Source: Orbilia blumenaviensis
Taxonomy: Eukaryota > Ascomycota > Orbiliomycetes > Orbiliales > Orbiliaceae
Assembly (NCBI GenBank): GCA_036872755.1
Contig: JAVHNS010000013.1
Location: forward strand, 62,001-126,000
DNA: 64,000 bases
Direction: 5' to 3'
Shown: positions 60,401 through 64,000 of the stretch, piece after piece
How positions within the stretch are numbered: the first letter of the stretch is position 1
Layout of the letters: every line of letters starts with the position of its first letter
The notes under the pieces: model-generated
Database searches by the model: none
The model's input: the letters and a program-made list of their open reading frames with translations, nothing else
Told to the model about the DNA's origin: nothing
Position numbers and translations under genes: made by a program

Positions 60401-63400
60401 ATTCTGCTGTGAGGTAGAAAATACCAAGATTATAGAGGAATGCGACTACGGTGCTTGCGGTGCTAAGGACTGTAGCGCCATGGGAGACAAAACAGTGCTC
60501 GTTGAGGGTGGAAAAGAATTCAATGATTGCAAAAGGGGCGTTTCGAAACCTTTCTGCTGCACGAAGAAATCTGTGAGTCGAGTCCAGTCGCCTAGGATAT
60601 CGTTGGCCAACGCAGTCTGCTAATTGAATCTTTAAAAGGGGATAAAAACTTGCAACTGGTCGGGACACGGTGCCGATTGCGTAGAGCCAGTCTGTAGATT
60701 AGACCAAATTCATTTCCGGACTTCTTCAAGAGGTGATGCAGGCAGTCAATGTAGATGGAGCAGAAAACGTGCCCTGTGTTGCAACGCTCCTAAGGGCTAC
60801 GCCAACTTCCTTCCAGTCAAGCTAGAAATGGTCTTCCCAACTGTTCCCCCGACTGACTATGACCCAGTAAGCACCCCCTTTTCTCCCTCGAGAATGAAAA
60901 TCATACCTAGGTATTTAGACTTATGCCATTAACTTCATGCATCTAGGCATTTGGGCTAGTACTCCACGACAACTCCGTACCCAATCCGAGAGAAGGACCG
61001 TTTGCTATGGTCATCATCGTTGGTCAGTGTTACTGAAAGAAATTCATAGCTATTTCCCTGATGTCATTCAACTCATCTACGAGACCAGAAGCAAGGCTGG
61101 TTAGATTTGAGACTAACCATTAGAGTGACTCTGCAGGGCCGGCGGATGATGTCGGCACATTTTCCAAGCGAGATGGGTCGCATATGGAACTTTTCGACTG
61201 CCCTACACCTCGTAAAGGTGACAATGGCATACACAAGGCTAAGGCTGTTTGCCGAGGAGATCCCGAAAACTGCAACCAAATCTTTAAGCTCAAAGGAGGT
61301 GTAGAGGGAACTTTTATTAAGATGCCCTCCCACGTAAGTCATGTCAATCTGTCGTTTCTCATATGGCAAAAAATCTAATGTGCAAAAAGTGTACAGGAGA
61401 TCGTTATGTCAGGGCTGTATCTCTCAAGAAAGCCGAGGATCAAACTTTGCCTGGCCGCCTCCTCCCAAGAGATGTCACATCTGACGTTTATGAGTTTTCT
61501 TTTGACTACAACTTCCACTTGTACGTTTATACGGACCAGCTGTATCATATAAGTCATCATCGATGCTAACTCCTCATTAGACGCAAGAGAGCCGAAAGTG
61601 ATGTCTCTGTTCGAATCGTAAGTCATATAGCTATTTCACTTTTGACAAGTTGCGATTCCCGAATATGTGTTAACTTTATACTATAATACAGGACTACGGT
61701 TCCCAATACAAGTACTTTGAGCAGTTTGTAGAAGGTGCTCCAATCCTGAAACGTTCAGAACGCGCTCTCACGGTAGACGAGCTTTATGAAGCATGGGAGT
61801 CAATGCTTTCAGTGCACCCAGAAACAAATGTTATCGAAAAGCGTACCGCTGAAAATTGGTTGGAGCACGATGCTCGTGCTCTCCACCCCAGATTTCATTC
61901 ACCAACGGCTGAAACTTGGGATCGTCTCTGGAAACTGCTTCTTCAAGCTTGGGATTCAAGCTCAACGATTGACAAGAAATGGGATTTCAAAATTGAGAGA
62001 AAACTCTTTAAGGCAGAGAAAACTTGCACGTTCAATGGTGGAAGTCTCAAAGCAGAGGCATCCGCAGGGATGAAAGTCGCAGGGACTGCTAAGGTCTTAG
62101 CAGGAGCCAGTTTCGTCGTAAGTTACCTATCGTACACTCATCTATAGCAACCCGAGCTCTAACATATTATCCTCTAGGGTAAATTCACATCAGGTGGTGT
62201 CAACTTCCCGCAGGCCTATGCATTTTTTGGACATGATCTCAGTGTCACTATGGGACTCGACCTAAGCTTGATCGGGCGCCTTAAGTTTGATCAAACAACA
62301 TTCGGTCTCTCTAAAGATGGTAAGAATTGGATTTATTTTTCATATGAATTAAGCATCTTCATTCATTTTGTCCCTGTGCTAATACATGCATTCCCGGATA
62401 TTAGTCGATGTAAACATTAAGTAAGATCAGATCCCAAATAACCTTTGAGCTATGGCATTAGAGACTAACAAATAGGCAAATCTTAGAGTTGGTGATGCCT
62501 TTAATGTCAAAGGGTAGGTTTAACCGATGAGTTATGATTTCAGGGAACATTCAGGCTGACTAACGCTAAATAGAATACTCGAGGTTGTGCCCGTTATTGG
62601 CGCAAGAATGTCTTTATCTGGTGATTTAACCACATCAGCGTAGGTTCACCTTCATCAACCATCAAAATATCACTTGCGCGATCCAAAAACAGGAGATATT
62701 GACCATTTCACAGCACTGTCAACTGGGAACAAACCATGAACTCTAAATACGGCTACTCGTTTCCGAATAATAAGCTTGGGGTTGCGAACGACGACCCAGA
62801 ATTCAAGAGCGGCTCATTCAAGATCGTTGGTGGCAAGAAGATTGGAGCAGCTACAACCGGAACTTTGACTTTCAAGATTGCTCCTTATGTGCAACTCCAA
62901 CTTTCAGTTGGAAGTCTTAAGGGAGACTCCACAGTCGCTTCCTTGTCTATTGAAGGCCGTTTCCCAAGCGAGCTAAACGTCAACCTCGATTCAGATTCCG
63001 GCTGCAGTGGCGTTAAAATGGGCCTTACCGCAAAATTTGCTGGAGAAATCGAAGGCGTTGGCAGTGCTGGACTCAAGGATGTCGTATCATCCGCCAAGGT
63101 TCTGAGTCTCTTCAGTACTAACAAGAAAACGATTTCCTCCCCGTCCTGCTATAGTTTCAGCTCTAGCTCAAGCCAAAAATCGCGAAAACGTGAGTACATC
63201 TGGGATAATACAACCTTGGGGGCTGAAAATGAAGCATCACTACTCGGAATTGAAATGTATTCTCATACCAAGCGTAATTCGCTTGCAAAACGTGCTGATG
63301 GATTCCTTTATAACCTGGGAGACTCTTTCAGCTGTCCTGGGGGCGGGGACAGCGATGATAATGCTGTGTGTGATACCCCACTCGGAGAGGATTTCGCAAA

Positions 63401-63923
63401 TGCATTCACCAATGCGTATGGGGATCGAGAAGATGACCCATCTCCTGCTTCGCTCCGCAAGAGAGAGGATGACCACCATTGGCAGAATGTTTTCATGGAG
63501 GAAATTGGCCAAGCAATTAAAGACTTTAAAGATAAGGGCGGCAATTTGACAGACGAGGAATATTGGCGTCATTTCGGTATGGTCGCAGAAAAGCGTGGAG
63601 CCTTCAGCAAACGGGCCGTCTCCAATTGGGAATCTCCAGCACCATACGGACCTTTTCACACCAGACCCTTGCAGAGTGTTTGTGCAAAAAAGTATGATCC
63701 CCTTTGCCTATTTTCGGAGGGCAGATTTCCCTAAGACTAATATACGTGGATAGCAAATACTCCTTTAATTGGAAGCCCGGTGAGTATAAGAGCTGGCCCA
63801 ATCAGCGTAGGGGTATGACAGTATACGATAGAAAGCGTGGTTGTGATGAAGCACCTTACCTGGAAACCTACGAGTTGACTGATACTGCCCCAAAACGCAT
63901 GGGCGACAATCTCCATATGGCCA
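57467..63923 (+). CDS. CBM18-GH18 chitinase (subgroup C-like), partial at right edge
   Basis: About 25 exons, with phases matching throughout: 57467-57720, 57803-57927, 58060-58296, 58365-58480, 58572-58696, 58763-58812, 58893-58948, 59009-59083, 59153-59258, 59315-59518, 59598-59733, 59801-60220, 60389-60572, 60639-60866, 60947-61018, 61124-61333, 61390-61520, 61581-61617, 61692-62117, 62178-62319, 62405-62409 (doubtful), 62476-62513, 62574-62639, 62714-63691, 63736-63923. The gene runs past base 64000. A signal peptide is followed by a hevein-type chitin-binding module (CGPGRPCHNGACC onward) and a second Cys-rich one, then the GH18 barrel from NVIGYYESWAA. SVGGW and the DxxDxDxE motif FDGCDLDWEYP (catalytic Glu first in exon 6) are intact. 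A long C-terminal region with Cys repeats follows, as in subgroup C chitinases. It hydrolyses chitin outside the cell. Confidence 0.85.
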
Positions 63924-64000
63924 GTAAGTTAGCGTTCCGCTGCTATTCTGTAGTGCCCGATATTGGGAGAAAAGCTTTACTAATCGTTGTTGGTGATACC
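63924..64000 (+). other. unfinished intron/exon of the chitinase gene
   Basis: The GTAAGT donor at 63924 opens an intron whose acceptor cannot be fixed in the remaining bases. The rest of the chitinase C-terminal region lies outside the window. Confidence 0.5.

Overview
The window looks like nuclear DNA of a filamentous ascomycete. Its genes are split by many short introns (about 44-110 bases, one near 230) with GT...AG ends and CTAAC/CTGAC-type branch sites. The families are fungal: a NACHT-WD40 NLR, a zinc-cluster regulator, an Egh16-like secreted protein, a LysM protein and a CBM18-GH18 chitinase. Wide AT-rich gene-poor stretches, transposon debris and several secreted proteins suggest a plant-associated fungus. 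Leotiomycetes is a guess from overall feel, not a demonstrated placement. Coding models were assembled by hand by joining reading frames across plausible splice sites and checking that phases match.

Layout, left half: a GNAT-like acetyltransferase (minus, 40-1073); a 249-bp MITE-like element (2252-2500); an alpha/beta hydrolase (plus, 3489-5063); an AAA+ ATPase with a DUF7025-like region (plus, 5592-8442); a hypothetical protein (minus, 9246-10288); a probable LTR-retrotransposon remnant whose primer binding site matches a tRNA-Gly 3' half (10817-11286); a serine-hydrolase/NACHT/WD40 NLR (plus, 12082-17511); a 12-bp minisatellite (18799-18968); a zinc-cluster transcription factor (plus, 20683-23244) flanked by two identical 16-bp palindromes; a small basic protein (plus, 24546-25078); and a TauD-type dioxygenase (minus, 26025-27593).

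Layout, right half: a cysteine-repeat secreted protein (minus, 28851-29635); a DOPA 4,5-dioxygenase family gene (minus, 31181-32125); a secreted beta-propeller (minus, 33415-34701); a 7-kb gene desert; an Egh16/Gas1-like secreted protein (plus, 41782-43278); two adjacent broken genes, an HSPA12-like Hsp70 (minus, 45463-47625) and a coiled-coil protein (plus, 48194-49711); then a divergent pair, an eight-LysM secreted protein (minus, 51566-54968) and a multi-exon CBM18-GH18 chitinase (plus, from 57467, running off the right edge).

How the genes fit together: the right half is enriched in proteins predicted to act outside the cell, several of them chitin-related. A LysM gene beside a large GH18 chitinase is a known fungal arrangement, seen with subgroup C chitinases. 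The left half carries intracellular genes, including an NLR of the type linked to non-self recognition and programmed cell death. Nothing supports a CRISPR array, rRNA or an intact tRNA gene.
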